A DNA stretch of 64,000 nt. Origin: 34-65-8 sp964516135 (GTDB lineage: Bacteria; Pseudomonadota; Alphaproteobacteria; Sphingomonadales; Sphingomonadaceae). The DNA is taken from positions 1 through 64,000 of the forward strand of contig CAZEWN010000015.1 in the NCBI GenBank assembly GCA_964516135.1, given 5' to 3'. Under the pieces are notes generated by a model, which was not told the DNA's origin, did not search any database, and saw nothing but the letters and a program-made list of their open reading frames with translations. Positions 27,244 to 35,921 of this stretch are shown one piece after another. A program made the translations under genes and the position numbers. The stretch's first letter is position 1. Every line of letters starts with the position of its first letter.

Positions 27244-27282
27244 GTGGCCGGGATTCGCAGTCAGGCGGCCATCCCTGGCCAC
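27244..27282 (-). terminator. Strong hairpin after the PhoD gene, probable operon end
   Basis: GTGGCC-GGGAT pairs with ATCCC-T-GGCCAC across a 16-nt loop, an 11-bp stem with one bulged base. It starts 5 bp after the stop codon of the PhoD-like gene. No T-run follows, so it may act as a 3'-end stabiliser or a pause site rather than a classical intrinsic terminator. It marks the end of the five-gene operon. Confidence 0.5.
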
Positions 27283-27287
27283 GGGGG

Positions 27288-28721
27288 TCAACGATCCGGC
27301 GGCCCGTAATAGCCGAACCCGGCACGCGCGCGATCCAACCGCTCGCGCGAAACAGGATCGATCTTTTCCTGCCAGGTGGCTCTTGCGTTCACGAGATCGC
27401 TCGCTCGGATAACCAGCGGCTCCCACACCCGATTGCCGCGCGTGTCGATCAGGTTGAGGCGCATTTCCGGATCGGGCAAGGTGGTGTCGATCTCGATTGC
27501 GCCGAAATTGCAATCACCGACATAAACTTCACGGATCCGCATCTCTGGTCGCCGATCAAGCCAGTTCGTGCGCGTATCCTGCGCCAGTGGCGAACTGACC
27601 AGCTCGTACAAGTCATATCCGCCCTGATCGGAGCGGGGAATCGCGTTGCATTCGCCGACGTGGGTGTCGCCAGAAAGCAGCACGACGCCCTTGATCTCTT
27701 CATCCCGGATGAAATCGAACAGGGAATCGCGTTCATGAAGATAAGCCGACCAGGCATCTCCTTGTGGCCCCTTCGCGCTCGACCACCCACTGCCGCACGC
27801 GACCAGCTTGAACGCAGCGCGGCTTTCCCGCAGCCTCGTTTTGAGCCAGGCGAGTTGCCCGGCCCCCAGCATCGTCTTGCCGGGACCGTCGGGATGCTGC
27901 GCAGGATCGCGATGCCAGCGCCCATCAAGCATGAACAGGTCGACCGCGCCATGACTGAAGTCGTAGAATACGCCGGTCACATCCGCCAGCCCGCCAGCCG
28001 GATTCGCCCAGTGCTTGCGAAACGAGGCAAGCGCGGCGTCTTTCGCGGGATTGGTCCGATCCTGATCGTTCAGCGCGTAATCGTGATCGTCCCATATCGC
28101 CAGGTTAGGCACCGAGTGCAGCAGCGGCTGAAGGTTGGGCACGCTCCGCTGCCAACGGTACATCTCGTCCATGATCCGAGGCTCGAGTGTATCGTGATAG
28201 ACATTGTCGCCCAGCCACAGAAACACGTCGGGCCGCCAGGCGATGACGGCGTCCCAGATTGGTTGCACGCGGTGCGCCTGGATGCGCGCGCAACTGCCGA
28301 AGGCGAGGCGCAGCTTGCCCCTTGTGCCCGAACGCGGCGCGGTACGAACGGCGAACGGCGGTTGATCCTGCAGATACCGATCGGGTTCGCCAGCCAGCAG
28401 CGGTCGGTAGTAATACGTCGTTTCTGGGTCGAGATCGCTCAGCGTGACAAGCGCGGTGTAATCGCCGTCCACCGTCGCCTCCACCGGCGCGGAGCGAACG
28501 GCGCCGGCGAGGTTCGGGTCCGTACCGTACTCGATCGACAGGGGTACGGGCGCGCTCGCCCGCATCCACAAGGTGACCGTGTCCGGGCCGACAGCGCCGA
28601 CCATCGGCCCCTGCATCAACCGATAATACCCGGTAATCGATTGCGCGCGTGCCCAGGCCGCCTGGATCAGCGCGCCGCCAGCGGCCAACAAGCCGATCGC
28701 ATTTCTCCGCGACAGAGCCAT
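27288..28721 (-). CDS. phoD: PhoD-family alkaline phosphatase/phosphodiesterase
   Basis: A ~477-residue exported metallophosphoesterase. The N-terminus MALSRRNAIGLLAAGG looks like a Tat signal (twin Arg). An N-terminal fibronectin-like PhoD_N domain (about 35-130) precedes the catalytic domain with FGSCA, WLGDNVYHD, WDDHDYALND and LLSGDTHVGE metal-binding motifs. PhoD enzymes hydrolyse phosphomono- and diesters in the periplasm. The start at 28721 has AAAGGA upstream; a longer reading enters the preceding gene. It lies 22 bp after the glycerate kinase gene and is the last gene of the operon. Confidence 0.9.
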   Translation of the reverse strand: MALSRRNAIGLLAAGGALIQAAWARAQSITGYYRLMQGPMVGAVGPDTVTLWMRASAPVPLSIEYGTDPNLAGAVRSAPVEATVDGDYTALVTLSDLDPETTYYYRPLLAGEPDRYLQDQPPFAVRTAPRSGTRGKLRLAFGSCARIQAHRVQPIWDAVIAWRPDVFLWLGDNVYHDTLEPRIMDEMYRWQRSVPNLQPLLHSVPNLAIWDDHDYALNDQDRTNPAKDAALASFRKHWANPAGGLADVTGVFYDFSHGAVDLFMLDGRWHRDPAQHPDGPGKTMLGAGQLAWLKTRLRESRAAFKLVACGSGWSSAKGPQGDAWSAYLHERDSLFDFIRDEEIKGVVLLSGDTHVGECNAIPRSDQGGYDLYELVSSPLAQDTRTNWLDRRPEMRIREVYVGDCNFGAIEIDTTLPDPEMRLNLIDTRGNRVWEPLVIRASDLVNARATWQEKIDPVSRERLDRARAGFGYYGPPDR

Positions 28722-28743
28722 GGCATTGGTCCTTTCGAAGCGG

Positions 28744-30039
28744 TTAGGGGTCAATCACGATGGCGCGGAAATCGTTGACATTGGTACGGGTGGGACCGGT
28801 CACCACCAGATCGCCCAACGCCGAGAAAAAGGCATGAGCGTTGTTCATTCGCAGGTATTCGGCCGGATCGAGACCCAATGCGGCCGCCCGGGCCAGGGTG
28901 TCGGGGGTGACAATCGCCCCGGCATTATCCTCGGTTCCGTCGATACCGTCGGTATCGCAGGCGATCGCGGAGATCCCCCGTGCACCATCGAGCGCAATGG
29001 CGAGCCCCAGCAGATATTCCAGGTTACGCCCGCCCCGCCCGTCGCGATTGGTGACGGTGACGGTCGTTTCTCCGCCCGAAATTATGACCCGTGCTTCGCC
29101 GCTTGTCGCGAGGCGACGCGCGAGCGCGGCATGCCCCGCGCCGAGATGCCGCGCCTCCGCCTGAAGATGGTCGCCCAGATCGGTGACCTTGTAGCCATGT
29201 TGGGCGGCATAGGTCGCCGCCGCGGCGAGCGCGTCCCGCGCCTTGGCCAGTGTGATCACTTCGCCCCCTGCCAGGCCGAGCGCGTCGGCCGGCGGCGTCT
29301 CGTTGGCGGGATCGTCGAGCGCGCCGGCAACGGATTCCGGGCAGTCGATCCGGTACCGCTTGATGATGTCGCGCGCCTCAGCCAGGGTCGTGTGGTCGGC
29401 AACCGTAGGTCCGCTGGCAACGAACGAGGGATCGTCGCCCGGCACATCGGAAATGAGCCAGGTCGTTACCTGCGCGGGCGCTGCCGCCACCGCCAGCCGC
29501 CCACCCTTGATCCGCGACAGATGCTTGCGGACGCAGTTGATCTCGCCAATCGTGGCGCCCGAGCGGAGCAGCGACTGGGTCACCACCTGCTTGTCGGCCA
29601 ATGTGACCCCCGGTGCCGGCATCGACATCAGGGCCGAACCGCCACCCGAAACCAGCATCAGCAACCGGTCGCGCCGCCCGAGCGCGCTGGCCAGTTCCAT
29701 CGCGCGGTTGGCCGCCGCCGTGCTCACGGTGTCGGGCACGGGATGCCCGGCCTCCATCAGCTCGAAGTGGGGTGGAAGCCGGTGCGGCGGTCCCGCATGG
29801 CCCGATCGGGTTATAACCAGCCCATCACAGGGGCCGTCGATCCGGGCCGCCGCAGTCGCTGCCATGGCCGCCGCGCCCTTGCCAAGCGCAATGACGAGCG
29901 TACGGCCGTCGACCGCCCGGTCGAGGCGGGCCGGCATGCACGCCTCGGCGGACACCGAACGAACTACTTCGCGAAACAGGTTCAGCAGGATCTGACGAAC
30001 CGCCTGGTCCGGCGATCTCGCATGAGCGGTGTCAATCAT
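28744..30039 (-). CDS. gckA: Glycerate 2-kinase (GckA/TtuD, MOFRL family)
   Basis: A 431-residue kinase. The N-terminal DUF4147 part contains LVIALGKGAAAMA and LMLVSGGGSALMSMPAPG. INCVRKHLSRIKGGRLA and WLISDVPGDDPSFVASGPT are family hallmarks. The C-terminal MOFRL part has VIISGGETTVTVTNRDGRGGRNLEYLLG and AIACDTDGIDGTEDNAGAIV. It phosphorylates D-glycerate to 2-phosphoglycerate, feeding lower glycolysis. The ATG at 30039 overlaps the preceding stop by 4 nt. Context (permease of the gluconate/glycerate class upstream, phosphatase downstream) supports D-glycerate as the intracellular product. Confidence 0.94.
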   Translation of the reverse strand: MIDTAHARSPDQAVRQILLNLFREVVRSVSAEACMPARLDRAVDGRTLVIALGKGAAAMAATAAARIDGPCDGLVITRSGHAGPPHRLPPHFELMEAGHPVPDTVSTAAANRAMELASALGRRDRLLMLVSGGGSALMSMPAPGVTLADKQVVTQSLLRSGATIGEINCVRKHLSRIKGGRLAVAAAPAQVTTWLISDVPGDDPSFVASGPTVADHTTLAEARDIIKRYRIDCPESVAGALDDPANETPPADALGLAGGEVITLAKARDALAAAATYAAQHGYKVTDLGDHLQAEARHLGAGHAALARRLATSGEARVIISGGETTVTVTNRDGRGGRNLEYLLGLAIALDGARGISAIACDTDGIDGTEDNAGAIVTPDTLARAAALGLDPAEYLRMNNAHAFFSALGDLVVTGPTRTNVNDFRAIVIDP

Positions 30040-30827
30040 TCGCCCGCAACCTCGACTGGAGGGACGCGCGTCGCCAGTACCTCGCGCGTGGGGCGGTTTA
30101 TCGACCATAGCATCCGCGCGTCGGGATCCCAGTCGATCGCCTGGCCGTTGCTGCCCAACGGCAGGGTCGCCACATGGACAAGCTGCGAGCCGGCTTGCGG
30201 CAACTTCAGCACGTAGACCTCGGGAAGGTCATGGCCGGTAACATAGAGAAGGCCGTCCGCCCCCCATGCCCCGCCCGAGCTGGAATAGGGCTTCATCCGG
30301 TCGAGGACGCTGGCAGGGAACAGCCAGGCCCCCTGCTCGCGAAAATCCGCGTCCAATCGCACCATTGTGGTCAGTCGATGATCGCGGCCCGCTTCACCCC
30401 CGCGACCGTCATAATTGGCAAATGTGGCCCACCAGCTCCCGTCATGCCAGTCGAGCCAGGTCAGCGATCCACGCCCGGGCCCCAGGCTTCGGCTCCGGAC
30501 ATGGGCCAGCGGCGCAAGAGAGAACCATTCGACCGAACTGGTCATTGGCGTTGCGGGATAGTTGGAGGCGGCGCAGACCAACTCCTTCGCCACCACCGCG
30601 CAACTGTTCATGTGGATGAATTGGGCCGGTTCGCCCTGCCAGGCATCGACCCGTTCGCCGGTCCGCTTGTCGTATTTCCCGATGGCGCTGTTGGCATTGA
30701 CATAGACATGTTCGCCATCGGCGGCCACGCCCTGGCGTGCCTCGTCTGCCACGAAGCGCGCCACCACGTCGGGCGAGGGGGCGGGCGCGGCCAGCGCCGC
30801 GGCGGAAAGCATTGCAAGGATTGTCAT
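30036..30827 (-). CDS. Secreted propeller-like protein of unknown function
   Basis: A 263-residue protein with a short N-terminal signal (LAMLSAAALAAPAPS). The rest is rich in beta-propeller-like repeats, for example GVAADGEHVYVNANSAIGKY, WLDWHDGSWWATFANYDG, GGAWGADGLLYVTGHDLPEVYVL and AIDWDPDARMLWSINRPT. I do not recognise a named family with confidence. Propellers of this sort are often lactonases, isomerases or hydrolases, so an enzyme that opens or cleaves the imported substrate in the periplasm is possible. It overlaps the permease gene and the glycerate kinase gene by 4 nt each, so it belongs firmly to the operon. Confidence 0.7.
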   Translation of the reverse strand: MTILAMLSAAALAAPAPSPDVVARFVADEARQGVAADGEHVYVNANSAIGKYDKRTGERVDAWQGEPAQFIHMNSCAVVAKELVCAASNYPATPMTSSVEWFSLAPLAHVRSRSLGPGRGSLTWLDWHDGSWWATFANYDGRGGEAGRDHRLTTMVRLDADFREQGAWLFPASVLDRMKPYSSSGGAWGADGLLYVTGHDLPEVYVLKLPQAGSQLVHVATLPLGSNGQAIDWDPDARMLWSINRPTREVLATRVPPVEVAGE

Positions 30828-32164
30828 AGCAGGATGAAGCTCAGCAGATAAACGGTCGTGATGCCGGTTAGCCCTTGCACGAGCGTGGCGGCGGTAAAGG
30901 CGCGATAGGCGAGTGACAGCGGCATGCGGCTGAACTGTGACACAACCCAGAAAAAACTGTCGTTGACGTGGCTGACGGTCATCGCCCCCGCCCCGATCGC
31001 GAGCACCAGCAGCACCCGCCCCATGTCGCTGTCGAAGCCGAGATCGCCCAGCATCGGCGCGAACATGGCCGAGGTGGTCACCAGCGCCACGGTGGTCGAT
31101 CCCTGGGCGCTCTTGAGACCTGCCGCGATCAGAAATGGGGCGAGCAGGCCAAGATTGTAAGTAACCAGCGCCTCGCTGATTGTGGTGCCGAGCGGGGTCG
31201 CCTTCAGCACCGCGCCGAATGCCCCGCCCGCGCCGGTAATGGCGATAATCGGCGCTGCCGCGACTAGACCGTCGGTGGTATGGCGCCCGAACTGCCCGGC
31301 CCGCTCACCACGCGGCAACAATTTGACGGCGGCGCCAAGGCCAACGAGCAGCGCGACCATCGGATGCCCGACGAACCGCGCGGCCGCCGCAAGGGCTCCC
31401 TCGCCCAGCGGAGCGGTCGGGAAAGCGGCGACCGAGCCCAGGCATATCAGCGCGATCGGCACGAAGATCGGCGCAAAGGCGGCCAGCGCGCCGGGCCGGG
31501 CCCGTTGCTCGGCGAACGCCTCGGGCGCGGCGGGAAGCGGCGTATCCACCAGCGCCACCTCGCGGCCGAGATACCGATTACCCCACGCCATCCCGGCGAG
31601 CGCGGTCATTAGCCCCACGACCAGCCCGACCCCGATCAGGAGGCCAAGGTTGGCGAGCCCGAGGTTGCCCGCCGCCGCCAGCGGGCCGGGCGTGGGCGGG
31701 ACAAAAGTATGCGTCGCATAGAGTCCCGTCGCCAAAGCCACGCTCATGGCCACGGTCGGCACGCGCATCCGCTCCGCCATCGCGTTCTTGAGCGAATTGA
31801 GGATGACGTACCCTGAATCGCAGAACACCGGGATCGAGACGATATAGCCGATGAGGCTCATGCACAAAGTCGGGAAACGATTGCCGAGGAGCCGGATCAC
31901 CGTCTCGGCCATCGTGATCGCCGCACCGCTGCGTTCCAGGATAACCCCGATCACGGTGCCCAGCAGGATGACGATCCCGATCGAGCCGAGAATTGCACCG
32001 AACCCTTCGCCAACCAGCCCCGGCAACTCCGCCAGCGGCAGCCCATAAGCGATGCCGCCAAGCAGAGCGGCCGCGACAAGCGCGAGGAACGGGTGCAGCT
32101 TCCACCGCGCAGTCGCGAGCACGATGAACGCGACCAGCGCGAGAAGGATCAGGACGAGCATCAT
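30824..32164 (-). CDS. GntP-family permease (gluconate/glycerate:H+ symporter type)
   Basis: A 446-residue inner-membrane protein with about 12-14 hydrophobic segments and GntP hallmarks: LLGTVIGVILERSGAA, YIVSIPVFCDSGYVILNSL, ATHTFVPPTPGPLAAAGNLG and HVNDSFFWVVSQFS. Known members carry gluconate, fructuronate or similar sugar acids. Given the adjacent glycerate kinase, D-glycerate or a related small acid is the likely substrate here. It follows the TonB receptor by 42 bp and overlaps the propeller gene by 4 nt. Confidence 0.9.
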   Translation of the reverse strand: MMLVLILLALVAFIVLATARWKLHPFLALVAAALLGGIAYGLPLAELPGLVGEGFGAILGSIGIVILLGTVIGVILERSGAAITMAETVIRLLGNRFPTLCMSLIGYIVSIPVFCDSGYVILNSLKNAMAERMRVPTVAMSVALATGLYATHTFVPPTPGPLAAAGNLGLANLGLLIGVGLVVGLMTALAGMAWGNRYLGREVALVDTPLPAAPEAFAEQRARPGALAAFAPIFVPIALICLGSVAAFPTAPLGEGALAAAARFVGHPMVALLVGLGAAVKLLPRGERAGQFGRHTTDGLVAAAPIIAITGAGGAFGAVLKATPLGTTISEALVTYNLGLLAPFLIAAGLKSAQGSTTVALVTTSAMFAPMLGDLGFDSDMGRVLLVLAIGAGAMTVSHVNDSFFWVVSQFSRMPLSLAYRAFTAATLVQGLTGITTVYLLSFILL

Positions 32165-32206
32165 GCGACCAGCCTACTCCCTTGCCGACCGGGGAACCAA
32201 CCGCGC

Positions 32207-34774
32207 CTAGAAATTTGCACTCACGCCGAAATTGAAGGTCGGGCCATAGCGCTCCTCGGCCAGTCGGCGCGCACGGATGCCCTGAAATTCATTACGCGAC
32301 GTCGTGGTGAAGTTGGAAACCGATCCGAACACCTCGAACGCCTCGGTAATGCGATAGCTCGCCTTGGCATCCCACTGGGTTCGGCGGTCGAAGTAGATAT
32401 CCTCGTCGGCATCGCCGCCGATTGCTTCGAGGTAAGGGGAACGATGGCTGAGCGCCACGCGCGCCTCGAACGGGCCGCGTTCGTAGAACAGCGCTGCGTT
32501 GGCGATCCATTTCGACTGGCGGAAGAAGGGAATGTTCTCGTCCTCGCGCCCGAACACGTCGACCCGTGACTTGACGTAGGTGCCGTTGAGCGAGAAACCC
32601 AGCCCGTCCAGCGGTGCGGGCAGCATGGCGAAACGATACTGCACGTTCGCCTCGATGCCCAGCAACCAGCCACTGTCGGCATTTTCCGGCCTCGTCAGTT
32701 CATCAAGATCGACGCCGTTGAAGGTCACGTCGAAGATGGTACGATTGAAGATCGGGTTCTTGATCCGCTTGTAGAACAGCGCCGCGGACACGATGCTCTC
32801 GCTATCGGGATAGAATTCGGCCGACAGGTCCAGACCCATCGCGCGGAAAGGCTGCAAGTCGGGGTTCCCCGCCTCGCCTTCGCCATCCTCTGCCGCGAAG
32901 GTGGGCACCGATTGGTCGTAGTTTGGCCGTCCGATGGTGTTGGTCCAGGCCGCGCGCACTTGCCAGTCGGAGTTTGGCGCGTACTTCAGGTGCAGGCCGG
33001 GCAACACGTCGGTATAGGTGTTGCGCCCAGTAAGCGGCGTGATGTCGCTCGGCTCAAGATCACCGTCGCCGTCGGCATCGAACACAGCGAATGCGCCATA
33101 ACGCGCGTCGGTGTGTTCCACCCGCAACCCGCCGAGCACGGTGAGCGCGCCAAGTTCCGCGCTTCCCATCACGTATCCCGCGTAAATCTTCTCATCGATC
33201 GTGTAATCGAGATTGAATTCATTCTCGAGCGTCACTTCGCCGTTCAGTCGGAAAAGCGTGGGATCCGCGTTGAACAGGTCGATAATGCCAGGATAACTGA
33301 AGGTTGGGCCAAACGGATAGCCGCCAAAGAAGTTTGCTGGTTCGGGCAAGGCCAGCCCGAGGTCGGCGAGATCGACATTGCGCGTCACATCGAAGCGCGA
33401 ACGGCTGACGTCACGATCCTTGTTGCGATCGATGAACTTGCCGCCAATCTTGACGAACGCGGGTTGCTCACTGGCGAAATCGAACTGGAGGTCGACTTTA
33501 ACCGCGTTCAGCTTTTCCACGATGTCCTCGGTCCGGAAGAACGCCCGGCGAAAACGAAAATCGTTGGGGTCGAAATAAAGCGGGTCGATATTGGTGAACT
33601 CCACCCGCGGCCCGCCCAGCTCGATTGCGCTGCCGAGATCGGATCGGCTCTGAAATTCCACATCGTTGCGGACCGGCGTGATCTCCTCCGCCCGGCCATG
33701 GGTATAATTGAAGCTCAGCGTCGTATTCCCGCCGAACACGATCTCGCCCCCGGGCGAGATGTTGTAAATGGTCTGCGTCTGCTCGTTCTGGCGAAATTCG
33801 CGGAAAGCAACGCCCTCGTCGTAGCTGAACTGGTTAGGGCCCACGCGGGTCTGCGTACCCTCGCCAAATTCGAAGTCGAGCTGATCACGCCCTTCCTTGT
33901 CCGTGTACTCGGTGTAGATATTCCGCAGGTACAGCTTCAGGCTGTCACTGGGCTGGTATTCCAGGTTCAGGATGCCGCCGATCCGCTCCCGCACGATCTC
34001 GTAATCGAACAGGCGTATCTGGTTGGGCGCGAAGGTCCCCGGCTCGATCTCGGCCCAGCCCAGCGCTTCGTAAAGGTCGCTGTCGAACGGGCGGCGATTG
34101 TAGCTGGCCGCGATCACCACTCCAAAATCATCGTTCTGCCCAAACTTCGCGCCGTAGCTGGCGCTCCCGCCATATCCCAGGCGATCAGCTTTCTTGTTGT
34201 AGGTGCCCCGCACGCTGGCAAAGAAGAAATCGTCGGGGCGGTCGAACGCCGACGGCGTGACGATGTTGATATTCCCGCCGACTGCGTTCGCATCCATGTC
34301 GGGTGTTACCGCCTTGACCACCTCGATCGCGGCGACCAGGTCCGATGGCAGTGTGTCGAGCGAGACGCGACGCCCCTCCGCCTCGGGAGCGCCGACCAGA
34401 TTGCCGTCGACGGTCACATCGTTGAGGTTGGGATCGACGCCGCGGATGACCGCGTAACGCGGTTCGCCTTGGTCGAGCTGAGTGGAAACACCAGGCAGGC
34501 GTTGGATGGCTTCGGCCGGGTTGTAGTCGGGCAGTTTGCCCACGTTATCGGAAGACACGGCGTCGATAATGGTGGGCGCTTCACGCTTGCGTTCCAAAGC
34601 CTGCTGGCGCGATGCGCGCGAGCCGGTGACGATGATTTCTTCACTGGTGCCAGCTTGTGGCCCGGCGGCGTCCTGAGCCAGCACCGGGGCGGCGGTTGCG
34701 ACCGAGGCAAGCAGCGCGGCGCGGATCATGGCGCGGGCGACCCGCTGTTCGCGGCTGACTGTCGAAGTGGCCAT
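32207..34774 (-). CDS. TonB-dependent receptor, first gene of the glycerate/PhoD operon
   Basis: An 855-residue outer-membrane transporter. The ATG at 34774 has GGGAGAG about 7 nt upstream. A signal peptide (ending near VLA-QD) precedes a TonB-box-like EEIIVTGSR. The plug carries KLPDYNPAEAIQRLPGV and DMDANAVGGNINIVT, typical of the carbohydrate-type receptors of Caulobacter/Xanthomonas/sphingomonads. The barrel ends in SANF. It is divergent from a LysR regulator and heads permease, propeller, glycerate kinase and PhoD genes. The ligand is probably a larger glycerate- or phosphate-containing compound; this is an inference. Confidence 0.93.
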   Translation of the reverse strand: MATSTVSREQRVARAMIRAALLASVATAAPVLAQDAAGPQAGTSEEIIVTGSRASRQQALERKREAPTIIDAVSSDNVGKLPDYNPAEAIQRLPGVSTQLDQGEPRYAVIRGVDPNLNDVTVDGNLVGAPEAEGRRVSLDTLPSDLVAAIEVVKAVTPDMDANAVGGNINIVTPSAFDRPDDFFFASVRGTYNKKADRLGYGGSASYGAKFGQNDDFGVVIAASYNRRPFDSDLYEALGWAEIEPGTFAPNQIRLFDYEIVRERIGGILNLEYQPSDSLKLYLRNIYTEYTDKEGRDQLDFEFGEGTQTRVGPNQFSYDEGVAFREFRQNEQTQTIYNISPGGEIVFGGNTTLSFNYTHGRAEEITPVRNDVEFQSRSDLGSAIELGGPRVEFTNIDPLYFDPNDFRFRRAFFRTEDIVEKLNAVKVDLQFDFASEQPAFVKIGGKFIDRNKDRDVSRSRFDVTRNVDLADLGLALPEPANFFGGYPFGPTFSYPGIIDLFNADPTLFRLNGEVTLENEFNLDYTIDEKIYAGYVMGSAELGALTVLGGLRVEHTDARYGAFAVFDADGDGDLEPSDITPLTGRNTYTDVLPGLHLKYAPNSDWQVRAAWTNTIGRPNYDQSVPTFAAEDGEGEAGNPDLQPFRAMGLDLSAEFYPDSESIVSAALFYKRIKNPIFNRTIFDVTFNGVDLDELTRPENADSGWLLGIEANVQYRFAMLPAPLDGLGFSLNGTYVKSRVDVFGREDENIPFFRQSKWIANAALFYERGPFEARVALSHRSPYLEAIGGDADEDIYFDRRTQWDAKASYRITEAFEVFGSVSNFTTTSRNEFQGIRARRLAEERYGPTFNFGVSANF

Positions 34775-34881
34775 CGTTCTCTCCCATGTTTCAGCGCGCG
34801 TTTTTTCCGAATCTCGATGCGTCCGAATTCGCCGCTGCATCTCCCAGATGACGGCCGCATGACGCAGCGAATAGCCCGCGC

Positions 34882-34911
34882 GATGGAACATTGTGTTGCG
34901 CCAGATGGAAC
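34882..34911. promoter_or_regulatory. Direct repeat in the LysR/TonB-receptor intergenic region
   Basis: GATGGAAC occurs at 34882-34889 and again at 34904-34911, 22 bp apart (about two helical turns), between the divergent LysR and receptor starts. This is a plausible site for the LysR regulator or another dimeric regulator. Confidence 0.35.
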
Positions 34912-34941
34912 GATATCCTGCGATGCGGGAGAACACGCGCG

Positions 34942-35889
34942 ATGATCGAACTCAACGACCTGCTGACTTTCACGCGTGTGGTCGAGCTGGAGAGCATCAC
35001 GCGCGCGGCTCGCTCGCTTGGCTGCCCGAAATCGAGCGTGAGCCGTAAGGTCTCGCGCCTGGAGGAGCACCTCGGTGCCCAGCTCCTGCGTCGCAGCACG
35101 CACAGCGTTTCGCCGACCGAGCAGGGGTTGATCTTCTTCGAATACAGCCGCCGCTGCATTGGCGTGCTGCGCGACGGCGAACGCGCTGTGCAGGTACAGC
35201 ACAACTCGCCCCAGGGGGTGTTGCGGATCGCGGTGCCGCACGAACTCGACCGCTCGATGCTGGGGCCGCTGCTGACCGACTATCTCGAAACATATCCCGA
35301 CGTGCGCTTGGTCAGCGTGCTCGCCGACGAACAGGTCGACTTGCTGAAGGGCGGATTCGACCTGGCGATCATTGCGGGGCGCCTGCCCCAAGCCGAATCC
35401 TCTTTGCTCGCCACCAAGCTGGGCGCGAGCGAGCATGGCATCTACGCCGCGCCCGGATATGTCGAACGCAACGGCATGCCGCAGAGCCATGTCGACCTGC
35501 CCCGGTTCGACCTGCTCGCCTGGGGCACCGTTGACGCGCGCGCGCACTGGGACATGACCTGCGGGGATGATGAGGTGCGGGTCGAATTCCGGCCGCGCCT
35601 GACCTGCAACGACATGATGCTGCTGCGCCAGGCGGTGCTGTCCGGGCTTGGCATCGCGGCCCTCCCCGACTTCATCTGCAAGCGCGACCTGGCGCGCGGC
35701 GCGATGGTGGAAATCCTGCCCCGCTGGCGGACCCCGGGGACATCATTCTACGCCGTGTTCCCCCAACACGAGGTAATCCCGATGCGCGTGCGTGCTTTCG
35801 TGGATTTCCTCACCGAACGACTGCGGCCAAACCTGTCATGGGAATTGCCAGTACCCCGCCACTCCGTGCTGGCGGAGTCCCTCGCCTAG
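34942..35889 (+). CDS. LysR-family transcriptional regulator
   Basis: A 315-residue regulator. The N-terminal winged helix (about residues 1-60) includes LNDLLTFTRVVELESITRAARSLGCPKSSVSRKVSRLEEHLG. The rest is the periplasmic-binding-like effector domain (about 90-295). The ATG at 34942 has GGGAG about 13 nt upstream. It is divergent from the receptor-permease-kinase-PhoD operon, across a 167-bp region with a repeated GATGGAAC, so it probably controls that operon in response to the substrate or to glycerate. It is convergent with the phosphatase gene downstream. Confidence 0.92.
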   Translation: MIELNDLLTFTRVVELESITRAARSLGCPKSSVSRKVSRLEEHLGAQLLRRSTHSVSPTEQGLIFFEYSRRCIGVLRDGERAVQVQHNSPQGVLRIAVPHELDRSMLGPLLTDYLETYPDVRLVSVLADEQVDLLKGGFDLAIIAGRLPQAESSLLATKLGASEHGIYAAPGYVERNGMPQSHVDLPRFDLLAWGTVDARAHWDMTCGDDEVRVEFRPRLTCNDMMLLRQAVLSGLGIAALPDFICKRDLARGAMVEILPRWRTPGTSFYAVFPQHEVIPMRVRAFVDFLTERLRPNLSWELPVPRHSVLAESLA

Positions 35890-35921
35890 GCCAGGGATTT
35901 GCCTGGTAGCCGGAATTCGGT

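Noticed and set aside
32912..34945. 677-codon plus-strand frame antisense to the TonB receptor
   Set aside because: It has no signal peptide or domain, while the receptor strand has signal peptide, plug and barrel end.
35891..35906. CCAGG/CCTGG hairpin between the LysR and phosphatase genes as a terminator
   Set aside because: The stem is only 5 bp and no T-run follows on either strand, so it is too weak to list.
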